Below, in pieces: positions 51,163-60,601 of a stretch of 64,000 nt of DNA. Each line of letters starts with the position of its first letter. Position 1 is the first letter of the stretch. Below the pieces are notes generated by a model. That model was not told where the DNA came from. It worked only from the letters and a program-made list of their open reading frames with translations, and did not search any database. The translations under genes were made by a program, and so were the position numbers. Origin of the DNA: Roseobacter sp. (GTDB taxonomy: Bacteria; Pseudomonadota; Alphaproteobacteria; Rhodobacterales; Rhodobacteraceae); contig JAGXHA010000055.1 in assembly GCA_024636475.1 (NCBI GenBank), forward strand, positions 1 to 64,000, written 5' to 3'.

Positions 51163-52275
51163 TCAGTCGTCTTCTCCAAGCTTTGGAGCGGCTCTGGCAA
51201 GTGCCAACTCAGCTCCGGAAAACACGAAAGGTGACCGGATCCCCGGCACGCCGTCCAGCTCAATTTTCATGCCGCGTGCAATCACCTGAGGATCATTGAA
51301 CATGTCCGCCATGTCATTGATCGGGCCGGCGGGCACACCTTTGGTTTCGCAAGCTGCCAGCAAGTCGTCCCGCGTGCGCTGCCGGGTCGCCTCATTCAGC
51401 CTGCGGATCATCTCGGGCCGGTTCGCAACACGGTCGGCATTCTTGGCGTATTCTGCGGCCTCTGCCATGTCATCCAGCTCCAGCATCCGGCAAAGGCGCT
51501 GGAATTGCCCGTCGTTGCCCGTGGCGATGATCACGTGGCCGTCAGAAGTCTCAAACACCTCGTAAGGGGTCAGGTTCGGGTGCGCATTGCCCATTCTGTG
51601 GGGTGCTTTGCCCGTGGTCAGATAGTTCATCGCCTGATTGCCCGTCACAGCTACGGCGCAATCCAGCAAGGACATGTCGATATGCTGACCAACGCCGGTG
51701 TGACTGCGCTGATGAACAGCCGCTAGAATCGCAGTCGTCGCATAGACACCAGTAAAAATATCGGTGATCGCCATGCCATGCTTTTGCGGCAATCCATCCG
51801 CCTCTCCAGTAATCGACATCAGACCTGACATGCCTTGGATGATAAAGTCGTAGCCTGCGCGGTGGGCATAAGGGCCGTCTTGGCCAAAGCCTGTAATGGA
51901 ACAGTAAATCAACTTGGGAAAGGCGGCGGAAAGGCTCGCGTAATCCATCCCGTATTTTGCAAGACCGCCTGTTTTGAAATTCTCGATCAGGATATCCGCA
52001 TCGGCCAGAAGCTCTTTCATCTTCGCCTGACCGTCAGCTGTGGTCAGATCAACGACCACAGACGCTTTGCCACGGTTTGCCGAATGAAAATAGGACGCTG
52101 ACTTATCATCGCCGCGCTCGATAAACGGAGGACCCCACTGGCGGGTGTCGTCGCCCGCCGGGCTTTCGACTTTGATCACCTCGCAGCCAAGGTCGGAAAG
52201 CGTCTGACCGGCCCAAGGACCGGCCAGAATACGCGCAAGCTCAATAACCTTGAGCCCTGCCAGGGGGGCCGCCAT
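51163..52275 (-). CDS. CaiB/BaiF family CoA transferase
   Basis: PLAGLKVIELARILAGPWAGQTLSDLGCEVIKVESP; ADILIENFKTGGLAKYGMDYASL. Confidence 0.95.
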   Translation of the reverse strand: MAAPLAGLKVIELARILAGPWAGQTLSDLGCEVIKVESPAGDDTRQWGPPFIERGDDKSASYFHSANRGKASVVVDLTTADGQAKMKELLADADILIENFKTGGLAKYGMDYASLSAAFPKLIYCSITGFGQDGPYAHRAGYDFIIQGMSGLMSITGEADGLPQKHGMAITDIFTGVYATTAILAAVHQRSHTGVGQHIDMSLLDCAVAVTGNQAMNYLTTGKAPHRMGNAHPNLTPYEVFETSDGHVIIATGNDGQFQRLCRMLELDDMAEAAEYAKNADRVANRPEMIRRLNEATRQRTRDDLLAACETKGVPAGPINDMADMFNDPQVIARGMKIELDGVPGIRSPFVFSGAELALARAAPKLGEDD

Positions 52276-52958
52276 TATTCAGCCAAAGCAGCGTCGATGA
52301 TTTCTTTCATCTCGGCATAAGCCATGTTCGAATATTTCTTGCCGTTGATCATAAAGCTTGGCGTGCTGGTGATATCATCGGCCTTTTGGTTTTCTTCCCA
52401 CCAAGCAACCAGCGTCTGCGCCTTCGTTCCGTCCTGCAAACAGGCTTCCAAAGTATCATTGTCGATGCCGGCGAGGCGTCCGATCTTGCGCAGTTCATCT
52501 ACGATGGCGGCAGGTTCGCCCGCACGGACCCATTCGGACTGACCCTTATAGATCAGGTCGGCAATACCAAAAAACTTTTCTTCACCACCGCAGCGCGCAA
52601 CCATTGAGGCCCACAAACCGTAGCGGTCAAAGTATACTTCGCGGTAGGTGAAGCCGATCTGATCCGTATCGATATAGTCAGCTTTGAGCTGCTTGAAGGG
52701 GCCTTGGTCAAAAGCCGCGCAATGCGGGCAGGTAAAGGACGCATACTCGATGATCTGAACCGAAGATTCTGCGTTCCCCAAGCTCATTTCCTGAATGCTG
52801 GAAGTGTCGACCTCGGCCGCTTCGGTTGACTGGGCGTTGGCAGCGCTGGCAAGCGGGCTAAGCTGGGTATTGTTTACAGCGTCCTCTCCGCCAAGCATGT
52901 ACCAGCCACCGGCGGCGACCACGGCCACAGCCGCAAGAATTGAAGAAATGCGTTTCAT
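52275..52958 (-). CDS. DsbA-family thioredoxin-fold protein
   Basis: N-terminal TM/signal; IIEYASFTCPHCAAFDQGPF CPHC motif. Confidence 0.92.
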   Translation of the reverse strand: MKRISSILAAVAVVAAGGWYMLGGEDAVNNTQLSPLASAANAQSTEAAEVDTSSIQEMSLGNAESSVQIIEYASFTCPHCAAFDQGPFKQLKADYIDTDQIGFTYREVYFDRYGLWASMVARCGGEEKFFGIADLIYKGQSEWVRAGEPAAIVDELRKIGRLAGIDNDTLEACLQDGTKAQTLVAWWEENQKADDITSTPSFMINGKKYSNMAYAEMKEIIDAALAE

Positions 52959-52971
52959 CTGATTTCCTTTG

Positions 52972-53481
52972 TCAGCGTTTTGTCTTGTTCAATATGTTCT
53001 CGCCCAGACGTGCAAGGGCATCACGCAAGCTTTCGTCGCCCATGGTGCCAACTGTCTGGGTCGCGCGTTCACGAATGGCGGGATCTGGCGTCGCATCAAC
53101 CGGCGGTTTGGGACGCGCATCAAACGCGACCTGCCCCTCGGCAAATCCTGTTGCGGCAGTTTGTGTCACCCGTACCCGCGCGATTGCATTGTAGCCATAG
53201 ACCGCATTCACCTTGGCGCGCAGTTGCTCTTTTTGCATCTCAAGCATTGGCGCGTTCGAGCCGTTTGTCAGCAGTGTAAGCGTTGCCCCCATGCCGCCCC
53301 GCCCATAACTCACCTCGACCGGCCTGGAGATCGACGACACGTCTTGTCCCACAATCTCGGCCCATTGGGTCAGCAGGCGCGACTGCGCAAATCCACGCGT
53401 TTCGCTGGCCTGCCGGATTTTGGCAGACAGCAAGCTATCTGTGCGCTTAAAGCCTTTTGTACTGGTACGCCGCGGCGGCAT
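52972..53481 (-). CDS. DUF721 family protein (DciA-like)
   Basis: GFAQSRLLTQWAEIVGQDVSSISRPVEVSYG...TLTLLTNGSNAPMLEMQKEQLRAKVNAVYGYNAIARVRVTQ. Confidence 0.85.
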   Translation of the reverse strand: MPPRRTSTKGFKRTDSLLSAKIRQASETRGFAQSRLLTQWAEIVGQDVSSISRPVEVSYGRGGMGATLTLLTNGSNAPMLEMQKEQLRAKVNAVYGYNAIARVRVTQTAATGFAEGQVAFDARPKPPVDATPDPAIRERATQTVGTMGDESLRDALARLGENILNKTKR

Positions 53482-53565
53482 GACTATCTTTCCTGAGTGA
53501 CTATACCCAACATAGCGATCTCACTCCGTATCGCCAGCCCAACCCAACTGCAAAGGCCATAAAGA

Positions 53566-54630
53566 TTGCGTGACACCAACGAAACAAGCGACCTGCCGCG
53601 CATCTTGCTCGAGTGGTACGATGTGCACGCCCGCGCCATGCCGTGGCGGGTGCCGCCTGCGGATCGCCTCGCCGGCCTGCCCCCTGATCCCTACCGCATC
53701 TGGCTAAGCGAGGTGATGCTTCAACAGACCACTGTCGCCACGGTGCGTGAGTATTTCCAGCGTTTCACTGCACGCTGGCCGACTGTCGCTGATCTGGCCG
53801 CTGCGAAAGATGCTGATGTCATGGGCGAATGGGCTGGTCTTGGCTACTATGCGCGCGCGCGCAACTTGCTGAAATGCGCGCGGGCTGTTGTTGACCAGCA
53901 TGACGGCCAGTTTCCCGCTGATCACGCCGCACTTCTAAAGCTGCCGGGCATTGGCCCCTATACTTCTGCTGCGGTGGCTTCGATCGCGTTCGATCTGCCC
54001 TATGCTGTCCTTGACGGAAACGTAGAGCGCGTTCTGGCGCGCCTTTACGACATCCACACGCCCCTTCCTGCCGCCAAACCCGAACTGATGGAACGGGCCG
54101 AAATCCTGACACCATCCAAGCGTCCCGGCGATTATGCGCAAGCGGTGATGGATCTGGGGGCAACGATCTGCACGCCGAAATCACCGGCCTGCGGCATCTG
54201 CCCGTGGCGTGATCCTTGTATCGCGCGCCAGTTGGGCACTGCGCCGGACCTGCCTAAAAAGACCCCCAAAAAGGCCAAGCCTGTTCGCCACGGGACGGTT
54301 TATCTGGCCCAGCGTGCTGATGGTGCCTGGTTGCTTGAAACGCGCCCTGAAAAAGGGTTGCTTGGCGGGATGTTGGGCTGGCCCGGATCTGATTGGATCG
54401 ACACCAGTGCGCCGCGCCCGGAAGGGACCCCACCGATTGACGCGCAGTGGCAGGTTTTACCCGGCGAAGTACGCCATACGTTCACCCATTTTCATTTGAT
54501 GTTAACGGTCGTCTACGCAGTTGCACCCGATGACAGCCTCGCCTTGAAAGGCCAGTTTATCGCGCCGGATCAATTTCGCCCCTCGGACTTGCCCACGGTG
54601 ATGCTCAAAGCCTTTGATCTGACCCGCTAG
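53566..54630 (+). CDS. mutY: A/G-specific adenine glycosylase
   Basis: MPWRVPP; WLSEVMLQQTTVATVREYFQRF; LPGIGPYTSAAVASIAFDLPYAVLDGNVERVLARL; FeS cysteines CTPKSPACGICPWRDPC. Confidence 0.96.
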   Translation: MRDTNETSDLPRILLEWYDVHARAMPWRVPPADRLAGLPPDPYRIWLSEVMLQQTTVATVREYFQRFTARWPTVADLAAAKDADVMGEWAGLGYYARARNLLKCARAVVDQHDGQFPADHAALLKLPGIGPYTSAAVASIAFDLPYAVLDGNVERVLARLYDIHTPLPAAKPELMERAEILTPSKRPGDYAQAVMDLGATICTPKSPACGICPWRDPCIARQLGTAPDLPKKTPKKAKPVRHGTVYLAQRADGAWLLETRPEKGLLGGMLGWPGSDWIDTSAPRPEGTPPIDAQWQVLPGEVRHTFTHFHLMLTVVYAVAPDDSLALKGQFIAPDQFRPSDLPTVMLKAFDLTR

Positions 54631-54705
54631 CGGCAGCGGGCCACAGTGACAACGATCTGCTAAATTGGTCTAATACCGCAAAGTAATTTTGAAAGCTGAC
54701 AAGAC

Positions 54706-55857
54706 ATGAATTCGACAAGCCCCAATATCAGGACGGACCAATTGGCCCAGATCAAGCGCGCCTTGCCGTTTGCGCTGTCTTATGTGCTGATCCCGCTGGC
54801 ATGGCTCACAGCATATTTTGGCGGCTGGACAGTGGTACTTTTGCCTGTCGTCACTTGGTATCTGTTTTCCATCATCGACGGGTTTGTGGGGCTGAACCTG
54901 GACAATGCTGACCCCGACGCCACGGATGACGATCTGTTTTGGTATCGCATGATCACCCTTGCGTGGCTGCCAGCGCAGTTTCTGACCCTGCTTGGACTGC
55001 TTTGGTATGTCCCGCAGGCAGCACATCTTGGCGGATGGGAGAAGGTCTTTGTTTTCTTTGGCGTGGGCGTCATGACCGGCACCATCGGGATCAATTATGC
55101 GCACGAGTTGATGCACCAGAAAAGCAAGATTGAACGGTTCTGGGCAGATGCCCTGCTTGCCATGGTGATGTATTCGCATTTCCGGTCCGAGCATATGCTG
55201 GTGCATCACCGCTATGTTGCGACCCCGCGTGACCCTGTGACCGCACATTACAACGAAGGTTTTCACCGCTTTTATCCACGTGTGTTGCGGCAATCGCTGC
55301 AGTCAGCCTTTCGGGCAGAAAAGGCAATGCTGGCGCGAAAAGACAAACCCTGGACAGACCTGCGCAACCCGTTCTTCAAATACTGGGCATTACAGGGCGG
55401 GTTCTTGCTGCTGGCCCTCGTTGTTGGCGGATGGATCGGCCTGGCCTTGTTTTTCGTTCAGGCAGGCACCGCAATTTGGCAGCTTGAGCTGGTCAATTAC
55501 ATCGAACACTACGGTCTGACCCGCAAACATCTGGGGGATGGCAAATACGAACATGTTCATCCACGCCATTCGTGGAATGCAGCGCACCGTGCCTCAAATT
55601 GGCTACTGATCAATCTGCAGCGCCATTCCGACCATCATTACAAGCCTGATCGCCGGTTTCCCGTTCTTCAGACGTACGGGCCCGAGACCGCGCCACAATT
55701 GCCCTACGGCTATCCGATCATGACCATCATGGCGATGATGCCTTGGGTTTGGCGGCGCGTGATGAACCCGCGTGTGCGCAAGTGGCGTGACATGTATTAC
55801 CCCGAAATCACCGACTGGGCGGCCTATAACAAAGGCACGACACCCTATCCGCGCTAA
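54706..55857 (+). CDS. alkB: alkane 1-monooxygenase (AlkB-type integral-membrane diiron enzyme)
   Basis: His boxes NYAHELMHQKS, SEHMLVHHRYVATPRDP, NYIEHYGL, LQRHSDHHYKPDRRFP; multiple TM. Confidence 0.9.
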   Translation: MNSTSPNIRTDQLAQIKRALPFALSYVLIPLAWLTAYFGGWTVVLLPVVTWYLFSIIDGFVGLNLDNADPDATDDDLFWYRMITLAWLPAQFLTLLGLLWYVPQAAHLGGWEKVFVFFGVGVMTGTIGINYAHELMHQKSKIERFWADALLAMVMYSHFRSEHMLVHHRYVATPRDPVTAHYNEGFHRFYPRVLRQSLQSAFRAEKAMLARKDKPWTDLRNPFFKYWALQGGFLLLALVVGGWIGLALFFVQAGTAIWQLELVNYIEHYGLTRKHLGDGKYEHVHPRHSWNAAHRASNWLLINLQRHSDHHYKPDRRFPVLQTYGPETAPQLPYGYPIMTIMAMMPWVWRRVMNPRVRKWRDMYYPEITDWAAYNKGTTPYPR

Positions 55858-55890
55858 GCAATTTTGGTGTGCTCGTGGTACTGAAAACGA

Positions 55891-55919
55891 AAAGGGCCTC
55901 GCCAGTTCAGGCGAGGCCA
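55891..55919 (-). terminator. terminator 3' of ccrM (also hairpin after alkB)
   Basis: ggcctcgcc-agttca-ggcgaggcc; T-rich side (cccttttcgtttt) on the minus strand. Confidence 0.7.
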
Positions 55920-56004
55920 AGGTGAGTGCCCTTTAAGGCGTGCCTTCTTATGAAGGCCGCAGGGCACCGGCGGTGTTCGTGAAACTGTGGTGAAAAGGCG
56001 CGGC

Positions 56005-57196
<1,192 letters not shown>

Positions 57197-57206
57197 AACT
57201 GGTTAG

Positions 57207-57824
57207 TTATTTTTCTTGATACAAGATGTTGTGTACTGGTTTGAACAAACGTCTATGGTGTGGGGTTACCCCAAGATTTTGAAGCGCCTCAATGTGTCTT
57301 TTTGACCCGTATCCCATGTTGGTCTCCCATCCATAACCGGGATGCTGTTGCGCCAAGGACAACATGACACAATCCCGACATATTTTAGCCATAATTGAGG
57401 CAGCCGAAATCGACTGTGAACGCGCATCTCCCTTGATTATTGTTTGCGCTTTCAGCGTCAGATCACGTGGCAACATATTTCCGTCAATCAAAGCATAATC
57501 GGCACGAACCTTCAGCCCATCCAACGCCCGCACCATCGCAAGGTGGCTCGCGCGCAAAATGTTCAACTCCTCGATTTCCACGACAGACGCATGCGCGATG
57601 CTGACATCGGCAACGGCCAGGATCTCGTCATAAAGCCGAGCACGCGCTTTTTGGCTCAGCTTTTTTGAATCGTTCAAACCTTCGGGAATACATTCGGGGT
57701 CCAAGACGACCGCAGCGGCGGTTACCGGCCCGGCCAACGGCCCCCGCCCCACCTCATCCACACCCGCAACCCGCGTAAATCCGCGCGCATAGGCGTCATT
57801 CTCAAATTCGAAATCTGGTCCCAT
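57207..57824 (-). CDS. rnhB: ribonuclease HII
   Basis: VAGVDEVGRGPLAGPVTAAAVVLD; NDSKKLSQKAR; KGDARSQSISAASIMAKICRD. Confidence 0.96.
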   Translation of the reverse strand: MGPDFEFENDAYARGFTRVAGVDEVGRGPLAGPVTAAAVVLDPECIPEGLNDSKKLSQKARARLYDEILAVADVSIAHASVVEIEELNILRASHLAMVRALDGLKVRADYALIDGNMLPRDLTLKAQTIIKGDARSQSISAASIMAKICRDCVMLSLAQQHPGYGWETNMGYGSKRHIEALQNLGVTPHHRRLFKPVHNILYQEK

Positions 57825-57934
57825 ACTTCTCAGAACCCCAGCCAGCGCAAAACCTCAACCCCCCTGACGCTTCTCTGGCTCTTAAACATCCGCGCAAAAC
57901 GCATCAAAAAGGCCACCAAGCTTTCTGCAAACAT

Positions 57935-57966
57935 GAAAAGGGAGAGATGCCCGAACATCTCTCCCT
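57935..57966 (-). terminator. terminator of the 58012-58539 gene
   Basis: minus strand gggagagatg-ttcggg-catctctccc-ttttc. Confidence 0.8.
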
Positions 57967-58011
57967 CCACGCCAGATGGCATCTCAGCCACCCGGTTTCA
58001 GCACGCGGGTA

Positions 58012-58539
58012 TCAGCCGCGCGCCAAACGATATCCCGCGCCGCGCAGGCATCGGGCGTCATAGCCAAAACGGTTTCCCTGCCGGGTACGGATCTGCTGCG
58101 CGCAGTGTTGCGGCAGCCGGTTGGCATAACGGTAGTGTTGTTGCAGGCAACGGCTGCCAAACATCAGCACCTGACCCCGGCGGGTCTCATAGCTTTTAAA
58201 GCAGTTTTGCGGCAGCAGCTTGCTGTCTTGTTGCCGGTGCTGGTTGTTGTGACCATAGCCGCGCGGAAGCGGACGGGGCTGCACCTCGTGACGTTGCTCG
58301 ATGCGTGGTGCGCGGTAAACGGGCGCAGGTTCAACCTTTTGACGCGATACAACCTGATCTCTGCTCTCGTTGCGCTTGTTGTTGTCGTGGATGATCTTGC
58401 CGACAATCGCGATGCCCAAAACACCTATCGCAATACGGGCAAGATCACGATCGCTTTCACCTGCGGTCGCAAAAGTGGCGCTGAGGCCCGTGATGGCAAT
58501 CGAGACAGCGGTGATGGTTGCTATAAATTTACGATACAT
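58012..58539 (-). CDS. hypothetical exported protein, basic/Cys-containing C-terminus
   Basis: signal-like MYRKFIATITAVSIAITGLSATFATAGE; no recognised family. Confidence 0.65.
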   Translation of the reverse strand: MYRKFIATITAVSIAITGLSATFATAGESDRDLARIAIGVLGIAIVGKIIHDNNKRNESRDQVVSRQKVEPAPVYRAPRIEQRHEVQPRPLPRGYGHNNQHRQQDSKLLPQNCFKSYETRRGQVLMFGSRCLQQHYRYANRLPQHCAQQIRTRQGNRFGYDARCLRGAGYRLARG

Positions 58540-58727
58540 GGGTCTGATCCTTTCTGTGGGGGCACAGGTCCAGACCCATGCAAAGCCAAAAGAAGTTTCG
58601 GCCGGTAGAATCAAACTGGCCTTACTCCTGTCAGACAGGCAATAACGGCGCGTTGTTATTGGATAACAGCCATGCCCAACCCCAATGGATATTGAATATC
58701 CAAGGATAAAGGCGCTAAGTTTCAGTC

Positions 58728-59021
58728 ATGAAACACATCACATGTTCCTTGCTCACAATCGCCGCCTTCAGCTTTGCAGCACTCCCGGCCCAAGCTGCTG
58801 GATGCTATGCCGACTACAAGGCCAAACAGGAAAACCCATTGCGGCTCCATTACGGTGTCGCGCAGGTTACAGGGACATGCAGTGAGGCCGAAGCACAGGC
58901 TCAACTGGCGCAACGCCTTGCCGCAAACGGCTGGACTTTGTTAAATATCGTATCGGTGTTTGACGATGAAGGGCTCAACCAAAGGAGATCCAGTGCAGGG
59001 CAAAACTTCCTCCGCTTCTGA
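58728..59021 (+). CDS. small exported hypothetical protein (97 aa)
   Basis: MKHITCSLLTIAAFSFAALPAQAAGCYADYKAKQENPLRLHYGVAQVTGTC: clear signal peptide. Confidence 0.75.
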   Translation: MKHITCSLLTIAAFSFAALPAQAAGCYADYKAKQENPLRLHYGVAQVTGTCSEAEAQAQLAQRLAANGWTLLNIVSVFDDEGLNQRRSSAGQNFLRF

Positions 59022-59697
59022 GATGCGCCGCGCCGGTGGCCGTTTTGTCGGCGCTGGCATTGCGGCAGTGGTTGCCATTCTGCTGATTGGTGCGGGCCTG
59101 CTGCTGTGGGCCTTGCCTGATGCAAACGCATTCAACGCGCAGGTCGAACGTATCTTCATCGAAAACGACGATCTGACCGCGCAGGCTGAAATCAAGCTTC
59201 TCGAAATTCTGGCGCAATCAGGCACTGCGTTTTCCGAGACCCTCTCAAGCTACCGCATCGTGATTATCGTCCTGCTGGTCTTTGCCACCGCGATGCTCGT
59301 CGCAGCGCTTGTGTTCCTGATCATGCTGGTCAGCTTCAACCGCCGGATGGCGCAAATTGAACGCGTCGGCATTCAGGTCAATTCTTTGCTGATCAGTCGC
59401 GAGGAGAACACCGTCTATCTCAACAACCTCGGCTTCAAACTCACCGCCGCCGCGATGGAAACCATGTCCGTGCTTGCAGAAGCGCGGATGGACGATGATG
59501 TCCTCTCTGGCTCCGAAATTGAAGGCGTCATTTCAGGCCGCAACGCTGTCGACTGCGACGAAGCCGCAGGTGCGACCAGGATCAAGCGTCTGCGCGATAC
59601 ACTGGGCAACCAGATCGTGTCCGAGCTGCTCGTCAAGAACATTGCGCGGCGCGGCTATATGCTGGCGATCGACAAGGACGTGATCAAGGTTCTCTGA
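58993..59697 (+). CDS. two-TM membrane protein with C-terminal winged-helix-like domain
   Basis: GTG 58993 with aaaggag 6 nt upstream (longer ORF from 58960); two TM segments; C-terminus LNNLGFKLTAAAMETMSVLAEARMDDDVLSGSEIEGVISG...ATRIKRLRDTLGNQIVSELLVKNIARRGYMLAI. Confidence 0.75.
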   Translation: MQGKTSSASEMRRAGGRFVGAGIAAVVAILLIGAGLLLWALPDANAFNAQVERIFIENDDLTAQAEIKLLEILAQSGTAFSETLSSYRIVIIVLLVFATAMLVAALVFLIMLVSFNRRMAQIERVGIQVNSLLISREENTVYLNNLGFKLTAAAMETMSVLAEARMDDDVLSGSEIEGVISGRNAVDCDEAAGATRIKRLRDTLGNQIVSELLVKNIARRGYMLAIDKDVIKVL

Positions 59698-59700
59698 TCC

Positions 59701-59761
59701 TTTTCATTTTGCCAAATAAACTCCGGGGGAGTTCCCGAAAGGGAACGGGGGCAGCGCCCCC
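59701..59761 (+). repeat. G-rich dispersed repeat just 3' of a stop codon
   Basis: TTTTCATTTTGCCAAATAAACTCCGGGGGAGTTCCCGAAAGGGAACGGGGGCAGCGCCCCC, with two internal hairpins; shares layout with 15711-15765. Confidence 0.65.
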
Positions 59762-59824
59762 ACTGGACAGTGGTCAACTCATCCCCCTAGGGTGCGCTTG
59801 ATCACAGCGCCAAGGAACCCGCTC

Positions 59825-60601
59825 ATGCCAGCCCCTCATAATCCGTTCAAGCAAGCCCTTAAGGACGGTAAGACCGTTTTGGGATGCTGGCTTGGACTTG
59901 CAGACACCTATAGCACCGAAATCATGGGGGCGGCAGGATTCGACTGGCTGGTGATCGACGGAGAGCATGCGCCCAACGATCTGCGTTCTATCCTTGGGCA
60001 GCTTCAGGTTCTTGAGGCCTCGTCCAGCCACGCTGTCGTACGCGTTCCAATCGGCGAAACATACCTGATCAAGCAAGTTCTCGACGCGGGGGCACAGACG
60101 GTGCTGGTGCCGATGGTCGACAACGCCGATCACGCCCGCAAGCTGGTACGCGATGTCAGCTATCCGCCGCACGGCGACCGAGGCGTTGGCTATGCCCTTG
60201 GCCGTGCATCGCGCTTTTCCCAGATCACCGATTACGGTCTGACTGCAAATGATGAAATCTGCCTTCTGGTGCAGGTGGAAAGCGTCGCAGGCCTTGGCAA
60301 TCTTGAAGACATCCTTGCCGTTGAGGGTATAGACGGGGTGTTCATCGGGCCTGCCGATCTGGCCGCTGACATGGGCCACATGGGCAATGCCGCTCACCCC
60401 GATGTCCAGACCGCCATCATGACTGCGCTCAGCAAGATTGATGCCTCAGGAAAGGCTGCCGGCATTCTTTCAACCAATGACGAAATGACAAACGCCGCGA
60501 TCAAAGCAGGCGCACGCTTTGTGGCAGTGGGGGCAGATGTCCTCCTTCTTGGCCATACAGCGCAAGCTTTGGCCAAGAAATGGCGTGATACCCTCGAATG
60601 A
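59825..60601 (+). CDS. HpcH/HpaI aldolase family protein
   Basis: GCWLGLADTYSTEIMGAAGFDWLVIDGEHAPND; VQVESVAGLGNLEDILAVEGIDGVFIGPADLAADMG. Confidence 0.94.
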   Translation: MPAPHNPFKQALKDGKTVLGCWLGLADTYSTEIMGAAGFDWLVIDGEHAPNDLRSILGQLQVLEASSSHAVVRVPIGETYLIKQVLDAGAQTVLVPMVDNADHARKLVRDVSYPPHGDRGVGYALGRASRFSQITDYGLTANDEICLLVQVESVAGLGNLEDILAVEGIDGVFIGPADLAADMGHMGNAAHPDVQTAIMTALSKIDASGKAAGILSTNDEMTNAAIKAGARFVAVGADVLLLGHTAQALAKKWRDTLE

